64,000 nucleotides of DNA from assembly GCF_007753265.1 (NCBI RefSeq), contig NZ_CP036349.1, positions 1,025,363 to 1,089,362 of the forward strand. The letters run 5' to 3'. Shown here piece by piece: positions 31,090 through 38,976 of the stretch. Source of the stretch: Botrimarina mediterranea (lineage in GTDB: Bacteria > Planctomycetota > Planctomycetia > Pirellulales > Lacipirellulaceae). Below the pieces are notes generated by a model. It did not search any database and was not told the origin of the DNA. It worked only from the letters and a program-made list of their open reading frames with translations. A program made the position numbers and the translations under genes. Positions within the stretch are counted from its first letter, which is position 1; every line of letters starts with the position of its first letter.

Positions 31090-31650
31090 ATGATCGATGC
31101 CGACGCCTACACATTATCTCCCGAACTGCGGAGGCTTGTTGATAACGAGCTTGACCGAGATGAGCGGCTCGTTTGGCTGGCTCAGCCCGATCCTAAGGCG
31201 TTCACGCGCGGCTACTGGCCGATCCAGCTCTTTGGCATTCCGTTCACTGCCTTCTCGGTGTTCTGGATCACCATGGCGGCGTCGATGGGCGGCGGCCTGT
31301 TTGCTCTCTTCGGCTTGCCCTTCGTGTTGGTTGGGTCGGGGATGCTGACGGCTCCTTATTGGGGCCGGCGTTGGGCGCGGAAGTCCGTCTATGCCCTCAC
31401 CGACGGGCGCGCGATTGTCTTCAAGCAAGAGTGGAACGGCATGAGCATCCGCTCGTTCCGACCCGAGCAGCTCGGCTCGATTGAACGCCGTCAATACGCT
31501 GATGGCGCCGGCGATCTCATCTTTGCAAAAGAGATCGCTTCGTATGGCAACCGCAATCATGGGCCACGCATCAACCAGATCGGCTTTATCGGCGTGGCGA
31601 ATGTCAAGCAGGTAGAAGACCTCTTGGAGAAGCTCGCCGACAGTGAGTGA
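31090..31650 (+). CDS. Small membrane protein of unknown function, paralogue 1
   Basis: A 186-residue protein. The opening LSPELRRLVDNELDRDERLVWLAQPDP is followed by two hydrophobic segments (about residues 45-90). A C-terminal soluble part with VYALTDGRAIVFKQ and SFRPEQLGSIERRQY resembles bacterial PH-like domains found after paired membrane helices. The ATG at 31090 follows GAGGGA. It overlaps the next gene by eight bases, and the two proteins share the same layout. I do not recognise a characterised function. Confidence 0.75.
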   Translation: MIDADAYTLSPELRRLVDNELDRDERLVWLAQPDPKAFTRGYWPIQLFGIPFTAFSVFWITMAASMGGGLFALFGLPFVLVGSGMLTAPYWGRRWARKSVYALTDGRAIVFKQEWNGMSIRSFRPEQLGSIERRQYADGAGDLIFAKEIASYGNRNHGPRINQIGFIGVANVKQVEDLLEKLADSE

Positions 31651-32227
31651 TCCGGACGTCAATTCGCCCAAGATTCTCGGCAAGACGATGAGTGACTTGC
31701 CTGATGCCCTTCGGTCGATCGTAAAGAGTCAGCTTGATAGGGAAGAGCAAGTCCTGTGGCTCGATCAACCGAATGAAAAGGCCTACGCATGGCGGATGGC
31801 GGGATGCGCTGCATTCGGCGTCATCTGGTGTATCGTCTCAATCGCCGCACTCGTCGCTTCTTTCTATAGTGAGCAAGACTTCCGCGAAGGTCTTTCAGTC
31901 TTCGTGACATTCTTCGGTGTAAGTTTTGCCGGGATGTTAGCTCCGCTCTGGGGCTATCGAATGGCACGACGCACTGTGTATGTCGTGACTAGTCGGCGAG
32001 CCGCTTGCTTTGTTGCCCGGCCGCTATTTCGCACGAAGTGGTCGCTGCCCCTGGGTGAAATCTACGACGTTCAGCGTTGGACTTGGCATGACCGATCCGG
32101 AACTCTGCACCTGCTTGAAAATTCCGCGACGCTGAACGACGAAGCCTATTATGTCTTCTATTGCGTGCCAGATGTCCGCGGTGTCATGGACCTGATCAAG
32201 CGGCACATCAATCAGCAGCTACCCTAG
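31643..32227 (+). CDS. Small membrane protein of unknown function, paralogue 2
   Basis: A 194-residue paralogue of the preceding protein. LRSIVKSQLDREEQVLWLDQPNEKAY corresponds to the conserved opening, two membrane helices follow, and the soluble part has VYVVTSRRAACFVAR and LPLGEIYDVQRW. The proposed GTG start overlaps the upstream gene by eight bases; an in-frame ATG at 31688 is equally plausible and matches the paralogue better. The pair look like a tandem duplication that has diverged considerably. Confidence 0.7.
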   Translation: MSDPDVNSPKILGKTMSDLPDALRSIVKSQLDREEQVLWLDQPNEKAYAWRMAGCAAFGVIWCIVSIAALVASFYSEQDFREGLSVFVTFFGVSFAGMLAPLWGYRMARRTVYVVTSRRAACFVARPLFRTKWSLPLGEIYDVQRWTWHDRSGTLHLLENSATLNDEAYYVFYCVPDVRGVMDLIKRHINQQLP

Positions 32228-32890
32228 CCGCTTCAAGAGTTGCCGCTTCCAGCTCTCGGAAAGCGGTCCCAACGCGGCGAGTTCGGCGTTCGCCTCGCGG
32301 TCGTCTCGCAGCTCGTACATCACACTGTTGGCGCGATCAATCGTCCAGTTCGGCAGCGGCCGTTCAACCAGCTCGATCTCATCGCCCGCGGTGACGGTAC
32401 CTTCGCGTGTGACGCGGACGTACCAGCCGGTGTAGCCGGTCTCTTGTGTCCAGAGGGTGAGCTTCGTGAGCCGCCAGCGGCGGGCGAGCTTCCAACACGG
32501 CTGTCTTGGCTGGCTGACCTCGAACTCGGCGTCGCCAATCCGCCAGCGGTCGCCGATGCAGACGCTCTCTTCGTCGAGGCCTTCGACAGAAAAGTTCTCG
32601 CCGAACGCCGCGGTCCCGAACTCTTCGCCGTCGCCCTCTAAAAAGGGCCTTAACTTGTCGCGCCAGTAAGGCCAGCGGTCGGCCGAGTAAACACACACCG
32701 CCTTGTCGGCGCCGCCGTGGACCTGCGTATCAGCAACGGCGTCCCCTTCGAGCCCAAGCTTGCCAACGCGCACCAGCCCACTGATCGGCTGCTTGAAGAA
32801 CGAAGTCGTCCATGGCTTCTGGCTCGTGTCGCCCGTGACGGGGTCGAGCGTTTGCGGCTGACCGACTTGGATGGAGAGTAGGCTTGGCAT
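32219..32890 (-). CDS. MOSC domain protein (YiiM type)
   Basis: A 223-residue MOSC-domain protein. Landmarks are VGKLGLEGDAVADTQVHGGADKAVCVY at the front of the domain, FGENFSVEGLDEESVCIGDRWRIGDAEFEVSQPRQPCWKL with the conserved Cys thought to carry sulfur or bind molybdenum cofactor, and a C-terminal three-helix segment. The relatives YiiM and YcbX reduce N-hydroxylated compounds using molybdenum cofactor. It is convergent with the membrane protein pair and overlaps the second by nine bases. Confidence 0.88.
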   Translation of the reverse strand: MPSLLSIQVGQPQTLDPVTGDTSQKPWTTSFFKQPISGLVRVGKLGLEGDAVADTQVHGGADKAVCVYSADRWPYWRDKLRPFLEGDGEEFGTAAFGENFSVEGLDEESVCIGDRWRIGDAEFEVSQPRQPCWKLARRWRLTKLTLWTQETGYTGWYVRVTREGTVTAGDEIELVERPLPNWTIDRANSVMYELRDDREANAELAALGPLSESWKRQLLKRLG

Positions 32891-32911
32891 TCCGTTTCAC
32901 CACCTGAAATT

Positions 32912-32997
32912 GTAGGAGGCGTCTCCAGACGCCGATTACGGTCTCTTGGCCGATTTTGGCATGGTGCGCGTAATCGGCGTCTGGAGACGCCTCCTAC
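32912..32997. repeat. Inverted repeat, family A (copy A4)
   Basis: GTAGGAGGCGTCTCCAGACG pairs with CGTCTGGAGACGCCTCCTAC. The loop contains GGCATGGTGCGCGTAATC, which read backwards matches the loop of copy A3. It lies between trpC and the MOSC gene. Confidence 0.9.
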
Positions 32998-33019
32998 AAA
33001 AATCTTCCTCTGTGCCTCG

Positions 33020-33835
33020 TTAATCCTTTCCTAAGAGCGACTTCACCGCCAAGGGAAGATCGGCTTGGCGCATCAAAGATTCGCCGACGAGCATCGCGTC
33101 GATGCCCGCGGCGCGGAGGCGTTGGGCGTCGGCGTGGGTTTTGACGCCGCTCTCGCCGACGAAGACCACCTCGGGCGGGACTTGTTGGCGGAGGCGGATG
33201 CAGTGCTCCCGGTCGACCGTCATCGTGCGGAGGTCGCGGTTGTTGACGCCCACCAGCTTCGGGTTGCAAGCGAGCACTGCCGGTAGGTTCGCTGGTTCGT
33301 AGAGTTCCACCAGGACGGTCAGGCCCAGGTCGGTCGCCAGGGCGTGGAGGTCGATCAGCTCGGCAGGGGTCAGGCACTCGGCGATCAGCAGCACGGCGTC
33401 GGCGCCGGCGACGCGGGCCTCGACCACTTGGTGCTCGTCGATCAGGAAGTCCTTCCGCAGCACGGGGAGGTCCACGGCCGCTCGGACCGCCTTGAGGTAG
33501 TCGAGCGAACCCTGGAAGTGCGGCTCGTCGGTCAGCACGCTGAGGCAGCTAGCCCCGCAAGCGGCGTATGTCTGGGCGATTTCCACGGCGTCGAAATCAG
33601 CCCGGATCAGCCCCGCCGAGGGGCTAGCCTTCTTCACCTCGGCGATCAGCTTGATCGGCCCTCCCCCGCCCGCTTGCGAAGGATCAGGCCGCTCGCGGCT
33701 TAGCGGCGCCAAATAATCCCGCACCGGCGGCGCATCCACCAAAGCGGCCCGCAATTCGCCCAAAGGCCGCTCGGCGCGGGCCTGTGCGACCTCCTGTCGC
33801 TTCACGGCGACGATTTTGTCCAGTACCGTCGTCAT
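33020..33835 (-). CDS. trpC: Indole-3-glycerol phosphate synthase
   Basis: A 271-residue TIM-barrel enzyme of tryptophan synthesis. Core motifs are IAEVKKASPSAG, SVLTDEPHFQGS, LPVLRKDFLIDEHQV, LVGVNNRDLRTM and VGESGVKTHAD, with the catalytic Lys and Glu residues in place. Residues 42-60 (LAPLSRERPDPSQAGGGGP), just before the first core strand, look like an insertion. Part of it is encoded by a 25-base sequence identical to a repeat near hemC (see findings). No other trp gene is adjacent. Confidence 0.96.
   Translation of the reverse strand: MTTVLDKIVAVKRQEVAQARAERPLGELRAALVDAPPVRDYLAPLSRERPDPSQAGGGGPIKLIAEVKKASPSAGLIRADFDAVEIAQTYAACGASCLSVLTDEPHFQGSLDYLKAVRAAVDLPVLRKDFLIDEHQVVEARVAGADAVLLIAECLTPAELIDLHALATDLGLTVLVELYEPANLPAVLACNPKLVGVNNRDLRTMTVDREHCIRLRQQVPPEVVFVGESGVKTHADAQRLRAAGIDAMLVGESLMRQADLPLAVKSLLGKD
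33688..33712. repeat. Family H repeat inside the trpC coding sequence (copy H1)
   Basis: The 25 bases beginning GCCGCTCGCGGCTTAGCGGC are identical to 43375-43399. Read on the minus strand they encode LAPLSRER of TrpC, residues 42-49. The sequence can fold on itself through GCCGCT and AGCGGC. Confidence 0.85.
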
Positions 33836-33841
33836 AGTTCA

Positions 33842-33912
33842 GTAGGGTCCGCTTGTAGCGGACCATAACGTTGGGGCCGGCTCAATTGTGGCGGTCCGCA
33901 CAGCGGACCCTA
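33842..33912. repeat. Inverted repeat, family C (copy C2)
   Basis: GTAGGGTCCGCTTGTAGCGGACC on the left is only partly complementary to the right arm, GGTCCGCACAGCGGACCCTAT. The outer 11 bases match copy C1. It lies between trpC and fumC, which are divergent. Confidence 0.82.
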
Positions 33913-34005
33913 TGGCCCGATCGGCATTCCGCCTTAGGAAGTATCCCCCTATCATCCGCCTCCCGGACGTGTCTCGCTAGCGTCCGATTCCTCGATTCCA
34001 ACGCC

Positions 34006-35514
34006 ATGAGCTCTACGAAGACGAACGCCGCCACGCGCACCGAGCGCGACACGATGGGCGAGATGCAGGTCCCCGCCGACGCCCTTTACGGGGCCTCGAC
34101 CGCGCGGGCCGTGGAGAACTTCCCCATCGCCAACCGGCCGCTCGCCCCGGCGGTGATCCACGCCTTCGGCCACCTCAAGGCCGCCTGCGCCCAGGCTAAC
34201 AAGGAACTAGGCAAGCTCGACACGCGCCTTGCCGACGCGATCGTCGCCGCGGCCGCCGAGGTCGCCCAGGGGAAGCACGACCAGCACTTCCCGGTCGATA
34301 TCTACCAGACCGGCAGCGGCACAAGCACGAACATGAACGCCAACGAGGTGATCGCCTCGCTGGCGAACGAAAAGCTCGGCCTCGGTCTGACGACGAAGGC
34401 CGACGGCGGCGTTCACCCCAATGACCACGTCAACATGGGGCAGTCGTCCAACGACACCTTCCCCACGGCGATGTGCATCGCGGCGACGATGGCCATCGGC
34501 CCGTTGCTCGAGGCGCTCGACCGGCTCGAAGACGAGCTCGCCCAGAAGGCAGAAGAGTGGGACGGCATCGTCAAGATCGGCCGCACGCACTTGATGGACG
34601 CCACTCCGATCCGCGTCGGCCAAGTCTTCAGCGGCTACGCGTCGCAAGTCGCCGGCGCGTTCGAGCAAGCGGCCACCGCCCACATGGTGGTGCGTTCGAA
34701 CTTGCCGATCGGCGGCACGGCGGTCGGCACCGGCATCAACACACACCCCGAGTTCGCCGGCCGCGTCGCCGCGGCGCTGACCGAGCGGTTGGAGCTCGGC
34801 TTGCCCGAGGCGGACGACAACTTCGGCGAGGAGTACGACGAAGACGATTTCGACGAGAGCTATGTCGATGACGGCGGCTTTCTCGAAGCAGCCGACCACG
34901 CCGAGGCCCAAGCGGCGAAGGACGACTTCGTCGAAGCCCACGCCTGTTTGAAGACCATCGCGGTCTCGCTCTCAAAGATCGCCAACGACATCCGCTGGCT
35001 CGGTAGCGGACCGCGGAGCGGCATCGGCGAGCTGATCCTGCCGGCGATCCAGCCGGGCAGCTCGATCATGCCGGGCAAGGTGAACCCGGTGATCTGCGAG
35101 AGCATGATGCAGGTCGCCTGCCGTGTGATCGGCAACGACGCGACAGTGACGATGGCGGGCATGGGCGGAATCGGCTCGATCTTTGAGCTCAACGTCGCCA
35201 TGCCCGTGATGATCGAGGCCTTCCTCGAGTCGGCCTCACTGCTCACGAACGTCAGCAATGTGTTCGTGGACAAGCTGCTGGTGGACCTCGAAGTGAACGA
35301 GCCGCGGTGCGCCGAACTGCTCGACGCGTCGCTGATGACGATCACGGCGCTCGCGCCGGAGATCGGTTATGAGAAGTGCGCGGCGCTCGCTAAGCAGGCC
35401 CACAAAGAGAACAAGACGATCAAGCAGCTCGTCGGCGAACTGGGCCTGATGGCCCCAGAGCGGCTGGCTGAGTTGATGGATTACGAAAGCATGACCCGCC
35501 CCGAGGCGGGTTAG
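34006..35514 (+). CDS. fumC: Fumarate hydratase, class II, with acidic insertion
   Basis: A 502-residue class II fumarase catalysing fumarate to malate in the TCA cycle. Motifs include GSGTSTNMNANEVIA, GQSSNDTFPTAM, GRTHLMDATPIRVGQ and the signature GSSIMPGKVNPVICES. Typical FumC has about 460-470 residues. Here a very acidic stretch (FGEEYDEDDFDESYVDDGG, roughly residues 270-295) sits in the region before the DDFVEAHACLKTIAVSLSKIANDIRWL helix. The ATG at 34006 gives the expected N-terminus MSSTKTNAATRTERDTMG; longer upstream reading is not supported. Confidence 0.95.
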   Translation: MSSTKTNAATRTERDTMGEMQVPADALYGASTARAVENFPIANRPLAPAVIHAFGHLKAACAQANKELGKLDTRLADAIVAAAAEVAQGKHDQHFPVDIYQTGSGTSTNMNANEVIASLANEKLGLGLTTKADGGVHPNDHVNMGQSSNDTFPTAMCIAATMAIGPLLEALDRLEDELAQKAEEWDGIVKIGRTHLMDATPIRVGQVFSGYASQVAGAFEQAATAHMVVRSNLPIGGTAVGTGINTHPEFAGRVAAALTERLELGLPEADDNFGEEYDEDDFDESYVDDGGFLEAADHAEAQAAKDDFVEAHACLKTIAVSLSKIANDIRWLGSGPRSGIGELILPAIQPGSSIMPGKVNPVICESMMQVACRVIGNDATVTMAGMGGIGSIFELNVAMPVMIEAFLESASLLTNVSNVFVDKLLVDLEVNEPRCAELLDASLMTITALAPEIGYEKCAALAKQAHKENKTIKQLVGELGLMAPERLAELMDYESMTRPEAG

Positions 35515-35535
35515 TCCCTTGAGGGATGGCGACGC

Positions 35536-36747
35536 ATGGAAGCGTGCCGCAACCGACGGATCGAGACCTTCGCAGCGATCACGCTGGCGATGGCGCTTTG
35601 CGCCATCGGCTACGCTGACGAGGCGATCCGCCTGCCATCTTGGATCGAACCAACCAGCGAAACCGAGGCGGTCGAGCAAGCCGCGTATGCGCCCGCGCCA
35701 CGGCCGTTCGACCACGAGCCGAAGCTGCTGACGCCGCCGCCACGCCTCGCTTCGATCGGTCAGGAGACGGATTCGGTCCGACAGGTTCGGCAGCTGGAAC
35801 ACGCCGCCTCAACCGCTGAGTCGCACCATGCGCTGACACGCCTACTCAAGCGTTGTGACGAGACCCTGGCGTCGCTCGACGCCCCGGCGCTCCGTCAGCA
35901 GGCCGAGCGCGTCGCGAGCTGGGCCCGGCATGCCCGCGGCCGGTTGGTGATGCAACGTGGCGACGCCAAAAAGGCCCTTGAGGACCTGCGCGCAGCGGTC
36001 GCCGCCAACCCCAAGAACACCGCCGCGCTCGGCGACCTGGCCGTCGCTCTCGCCGAGGCCGGTGACCAGGCGGTTGCGCTTGAGACGCTCGACCAGTTGC
36101 TGGCGATCGACCCCCGTTCGGTAGTCGGGTTGCAGAACCGCGCCTCGCTCCGTCTGGCGTTGGGCAATCCGGGTCTCGCCGTCGCCGACTGCGACGCGTC
36201 GCTCGCCAAGCTTGTGGACGACGCCCCCGACCGACCCGCCGTGCTGACGACGCGCGGCGTCGCGTTCCACTCGCTCGGCCGGCTGCGCGAAGCGGCCGCC
36301 GACTTCGACGAAGCATTGCGGCTGGACCCAAAACTCTCCCCGGCCCGGACCGCCCGGGGCCACGTCTACGCCGAAGCCGGCTACTACGAGCAGGCGATCA
36401 GCGACTACCGCGGCGCGCTCGACGCCGATCCGGAGAGCGTCGAAGCCTACCGCTCGCTCGCATGGATGTTGGCGACGTGCCCGCAGCCATCCCTTCGTTC
36501 ACCGCAAACCGCGATCGAGGCCGCTTGGCGCGCCAGGCGATTGCTCGGCAGCGAGGACTTCTTAACGCTCGACGCCAGCGCCGCTGCCCACGCATCGGCG
36601 GGCGAGTTCGCTGAAGCGGTGCGTCTCCAACAACGCGCCGTCGTCCTTGCCGACCCCACCTCGGCCGCCGAAGCACAGCAGCGACTGCGACTTTACGAAC
36701 GCGGCAAAGCGTACGTGGCTGGTGGGCCAGCGATGCTAAAGCGCTAG
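35536..36747 (+). CDS. Secreted TPR-repeat protein, paralogue of the gene at 6196-8544
   Basis: A 403-residue exported protein with an N-terminal hydrophobic signal (RRIETFAAITLAMALCAIGYADE) and about five tetratricopeptide repeats. These include ALEDLRAAVAANPKNTAALGDL, LAVADCDASLAKL and EQAISDYRGALDADPESV. The final segment LAWMLATCPQPSLRSPQTAIEAA followed by LTLDASAAAHASAGEFAEA matches the end of the larger secreted TPR protein almost position by position. The start lies 21 bases after the fumC stop. The role is unknown. Confidence 0.82.
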   Translation: MEACRNRRIETFAAITLAMALCAIGYADEAIRLPSWIEPTSETEAVEQAAYAPAPRPFDHEPKLLTPPPRLASIGQETDSVRQVRQLEHAASTAESHHALTRLLKRCDETLASLDAPALRQQAERVASWARHARGRLVMQRGDAKKALEDLRAAVAANPKNTAALGDLAVALAEAGDQAVALETLDQLLAIDPRSVVGLQNRASLRLALGNPGLAVADCDASLAKLVDDAPDRPAVLTTRGVAFHSLGRLREAAADFDEALRLDPKLSPARTARGHVYAEAGYYEQAISDYRGALDADPESVEAYRSLAWMLATCPQPSLRSPQTAIEAAWRARRLLGSEDFLTLDASAAAHASAGEFAEAVRLQQRAVVLADPTSAAEAQQRLRLYERGKAYVAGGPAMLKR

Positions 36748-36757
36748 CGCAGTCCAA

Positions 36758-36833
36758 GGCGAGCCGGCGACGTTAGTCGTCGGTGGAACCCGCGCAACCA
36801 CTTCCCACCGACGACTAACGTCGCCGGGTCGCC
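36758..36833. repeat. Inverted repeat, family D (copy D2)
   Basis: GGCGAGCCGGCGACGTTAGT pairs with ACTAACGTCGCCGGGTCGCC. Compared with D1, the GACGTGAG of the arm is GACGTTAG here on both sides, so the change is compensated and pairing is kept. Confidence 0.88.
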
Positions 36834-36844
36834 AATTTCGGGAT

Positions 36845-38092
36845 TCAATACTCTCGCGCGTTCTCGATCTCGGGGATGTTCGTAAACGCGATCCGCAGCG
36901 GCGCCGCGTTACGGGTCTCGTGCATCGATGCGAAGTACATCGAGCCCGTGCCGAAGACGGCGTTCACGGCGTCCATGGTGCGGGCGGCTTGCGACGCCTG
37001 ACGGTCTTCGACGAAGAGCGGCAGCGTGGTCGTCGCGGCGGGCTCGAGCTTCCAGAGTGTCAGCGACACCTTGAGTGGCGTCGCCGCGCGGTCGTCGGGG
37101 CCACGCATCCGCCATGCCGTATCGAGCGCCTTGAGCATCGTCGGCGTATCGCCGCATTGGGCGAGCGTTGAACGCGCCTGCCACTTGCCGCCGCGCACGC
37201 CGCCGTGCCCAACGTAGCGGACGCCGAACTCGATCCGCCGGGCGACGTAGCCCATCTTACGCAGCCGCGCCGCCGCCTTGTGCAACAGCCGCACGAGGAC
37301 CCCACGGGCGCCCTCGTCGGTGCGAAGTTCGGGTGGCAGCACGTGCGAATGGCCGACGGTGCGGCGGTGCGTGGGCTGCTCGACAACGTCGTCGCCGCGC
37401 AACGCATGCCACCAAGCAGCGCCGACACAACTGCCCCAGATTTCGATCATGTCGTTGCGAGACAGCGCGCATAGCTGCCGAGTCGTCCGAACGCCGCGTT
37501 CGGCGAGGCGGCGCTCCATGTTGCGACCGATGCCGGCAAAGGCTTGGAGCTCCAGCGAGTAGAGCCGGCGGGGCAACTCTTCACGGGTGATGACGGTTAA
37601 GCCATTGGGCTTCTTGAGGTCGCTGGCGAGCTTGGCGAGCATCTTGTTCGGTGCAAGTCCTACTGAGCAGCGGAGGTGCTCGCCGACCTGCTCGTAGATG
37701 GCCCGCTTCGCCCCCTCGCCAACTTCGATGGCGCGTCTCACCTCGCGGTCGGGCGGGGACAGCTTGCAGGCGACCTCGTCGATCGAGTGGACCTTCTCGA
37801 TCGGCAGCACTGTCTCGATCGCGGCGAGGATCTGGTGGTGGAGGCGGATATAGTCCTCGTGGTTGCCATGAACGAGCACAAGCCCCGGGCACTGGCGGCG
37901 GGCCTGGCCGACGTTCGTGCCCGTTTTCACGCCGTACCGCCGGGCCTCGTAGCTGGCGGCGATACAACAGGTCGTGTCCGTCATTGCCGGCACGACCGCC
38001 ACGGGGCGGCCGCGCAGCTCGGGGTGGAGTTGCTGTTCGCATGACGCGAAGAACGCGTTCATGTCGAGAAAAAGCCAATCGACCTGTGGCAT
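36845..38092 (-). CDS. Y-family DNA polymerase (DinB/Pol IV type)
   Basis: A 415-residue translesion polymerase. Catalytic acidic residues are visible: Asp10 in LFLDMNAFFAS and Asp105-Glu106 in VHSIDEVACKL. Further landmarks are YEARRYGVKTG, SVGLAPNKMLAKLASDLKKPNG and a helix-hairpin-helix FAGIGRNMERRLAERGV. A little-finger domain follows. Near the C-terminus TTLPLF resembles a sliding-clamp-binding motif. The ATG at 38092 is preferred, as it directly precedes the catalytic strand and follows GAGG; a start 20 codons earlier is possible. Neither imuA nor dnaE2 lies nearby. Confidence 0.9.
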   Translation of the reverse strand: MPQVDWLFLDMNAFFASCEQQLHPELRGRPVAVVPAMTDTTCCIAASYEARRYGVKTGTNVGQARRQCPGLVLVHGNHEDYIRLHHQILAAIETVLPIEKVHSIDEVACKLSPPDREVRRAIEVGEGAKRAIYEQVGEHLRCSVGLAPNKMLAKLASDLKKPNGLTVITREELPRRLYSLELQAFAGIGRNMERRLAERGVRTTRQLCALSRNDMIEIWGSCVGAAWWHALRGDDVVEQPTHRRTVGHSHVLPPELRTDEGARGVLVRLLHKAAARLRKMGYVARRIEFGVRYVGHGGVRGGKWQARSTLAQCGDTPTMLKALDTAWRMRGPDDRAATPLKVSLTLWKLEPAATTTLPLFVEDRQASQAARTMDAVNAVFGTGSMYFASMHETRNAAPLRIAFTNIPEIENAREY

Positions 38093-38180
38093 GACGGCGG
38101 CCTCGCGGTGGGGTGACAAGCGTACACTATCGACCGCGGCGGCCCCAGTCAATCAACTCTTCAATCAAGACAAGAAAAAG

Positions 38181-38279
38181 AGCCACAGATGGACACAGAT
38201 CAACACAGATAAGAGGGATTTGCGGCCGTCCTACGGCCGACCCTTTCTAATCTGTGTGGATCCGTGTTCATCTGTGGTT
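38181..38279. repeat. Inverted repeat, family B (copy B2)
   Basis: AGCCACAGATGGACACAGAT and ATCCGTGTTCATCTGTGGTT are inverted copies of the family B arm. The centre has another small palindrome, CGGCCGTCCTACGGCCG. It lies between the polymerase gene and the GlcG-like gene. Confidence 0.85.
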
Positions 38280-38311
38280 CCCTCTCCCGGAATAAATAAG
38301 GAAGACAAACG

Positions 38312-38725
38312 ATGCCGTCCGCCGTTGGAATTACGCTCAAGCAGGCCCAGGCCGCTGTTGAGGCTGCGCTGAAGAAGTCGCAAGAGATTGGCACGCTGAT
38401 GAACGTCGCCGTGGTGGACGCCGGGGCGAACCTCGTCGCGTTCGCTCACGAGGACGGCGCCTGGCTGGGCTCGATCGACATCTCGCAGAAGAAGGCCCGC
38501 ACGGCCCGCTACTTCGACATGCCCACCGGCGCGATCGGCGGGCTCTCGCAGCCAGGCGGCTCGCTCTACAACATCGAACACTCCAATGGCGGCCTGATCA
38601 CGTTCCCCGGCGGCGTGCCGATCAAGAACGGTTCGGGCGAGGTGATCGGCGCGATCGGCGTCTCGGGGAGCACCGTCGAGAACGACCACACCGTGGCCGA
38701 AGCCGGCGCCGCGGCGGTCAAGTGA
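38312..38725 (+). CDS. GlcG/HbpS family protein (DUF336)
   Basis: A 137-residue single-domain protein of the GlcG/HbpS family. Landmarks are [50 protein letters not shown] and the C-terminal [22 protein letters not shown]. HbpS of Streptomyces binds haem and senses redox stress; GlcG lies in glycolate operons. Neither context is present here, so the role is open. The ATG follows AAGGAAG. A strong terminator lies downstream. Confidence 0.9.
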   Translation: MPSAVGITLKQAQAAVEAALKKSQEIGTLMNVAVVDAGANLVAFAHEDGAWLGSIDISQKKARTARYFDMPTGAIGGLSQPGGSLYNIEHSNGGLITFPGGVPIKNGSGEVIGAIGVSGSTVENDHTVAEAGAAAVK

Positions 38726-38753
38726 GACCTAGCAGATAGGCCTGAACGACAGC

Positions 38754-38787
38754 ACGCCGCGACGCCACGAGCGTCGCGGCGTCTTTT
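38754..38787 (+). terminator. Intrinsic terminator after the GlcG-like gene
   Basis: A 12-bp perfect stem, ACGCCGCGACGC with GCGTCGCGGCGT, has a five-base loop and is followed by CTTTTGTT. It starts 28 bases after the stop codon. Confidence 0.85.
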
Positions 38788-38840
38788 GTTGGACGCGTGC
38801 CCGGAGTGAACGTCCGCGCGATGTGACGAATCGTTGGTTC

Positions 38841-38911
38841 TAAGCCATGGGCGCTAGCCCTCGGTGGGGAGTGGGCGCCCGCTTCCGCCGCTGGCTGCCG
38901 CCTACGGCTGA
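38841..38911. repeat. Inverted repeat, family G (copy G3)
   Basis: TAAGCCATGGGCGCTAGCCC pairs imperfectly with the right arm GGCTGCCGCCTACGGCTGA. The left arm with CTAGCCCTCGGTGG matches copies G1 and G2. A half-copy of family C (GGTCCACGCAGCGGACGCTAC) follows near 38959-38980. Confidence 0.7.
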
Positions 38912-38976
38912 GGCGTTCGTGTCTTTTGCAAACTGCGCGGGCTGTAAGATTCAACGAACGGTCCACGCAGCGGACG

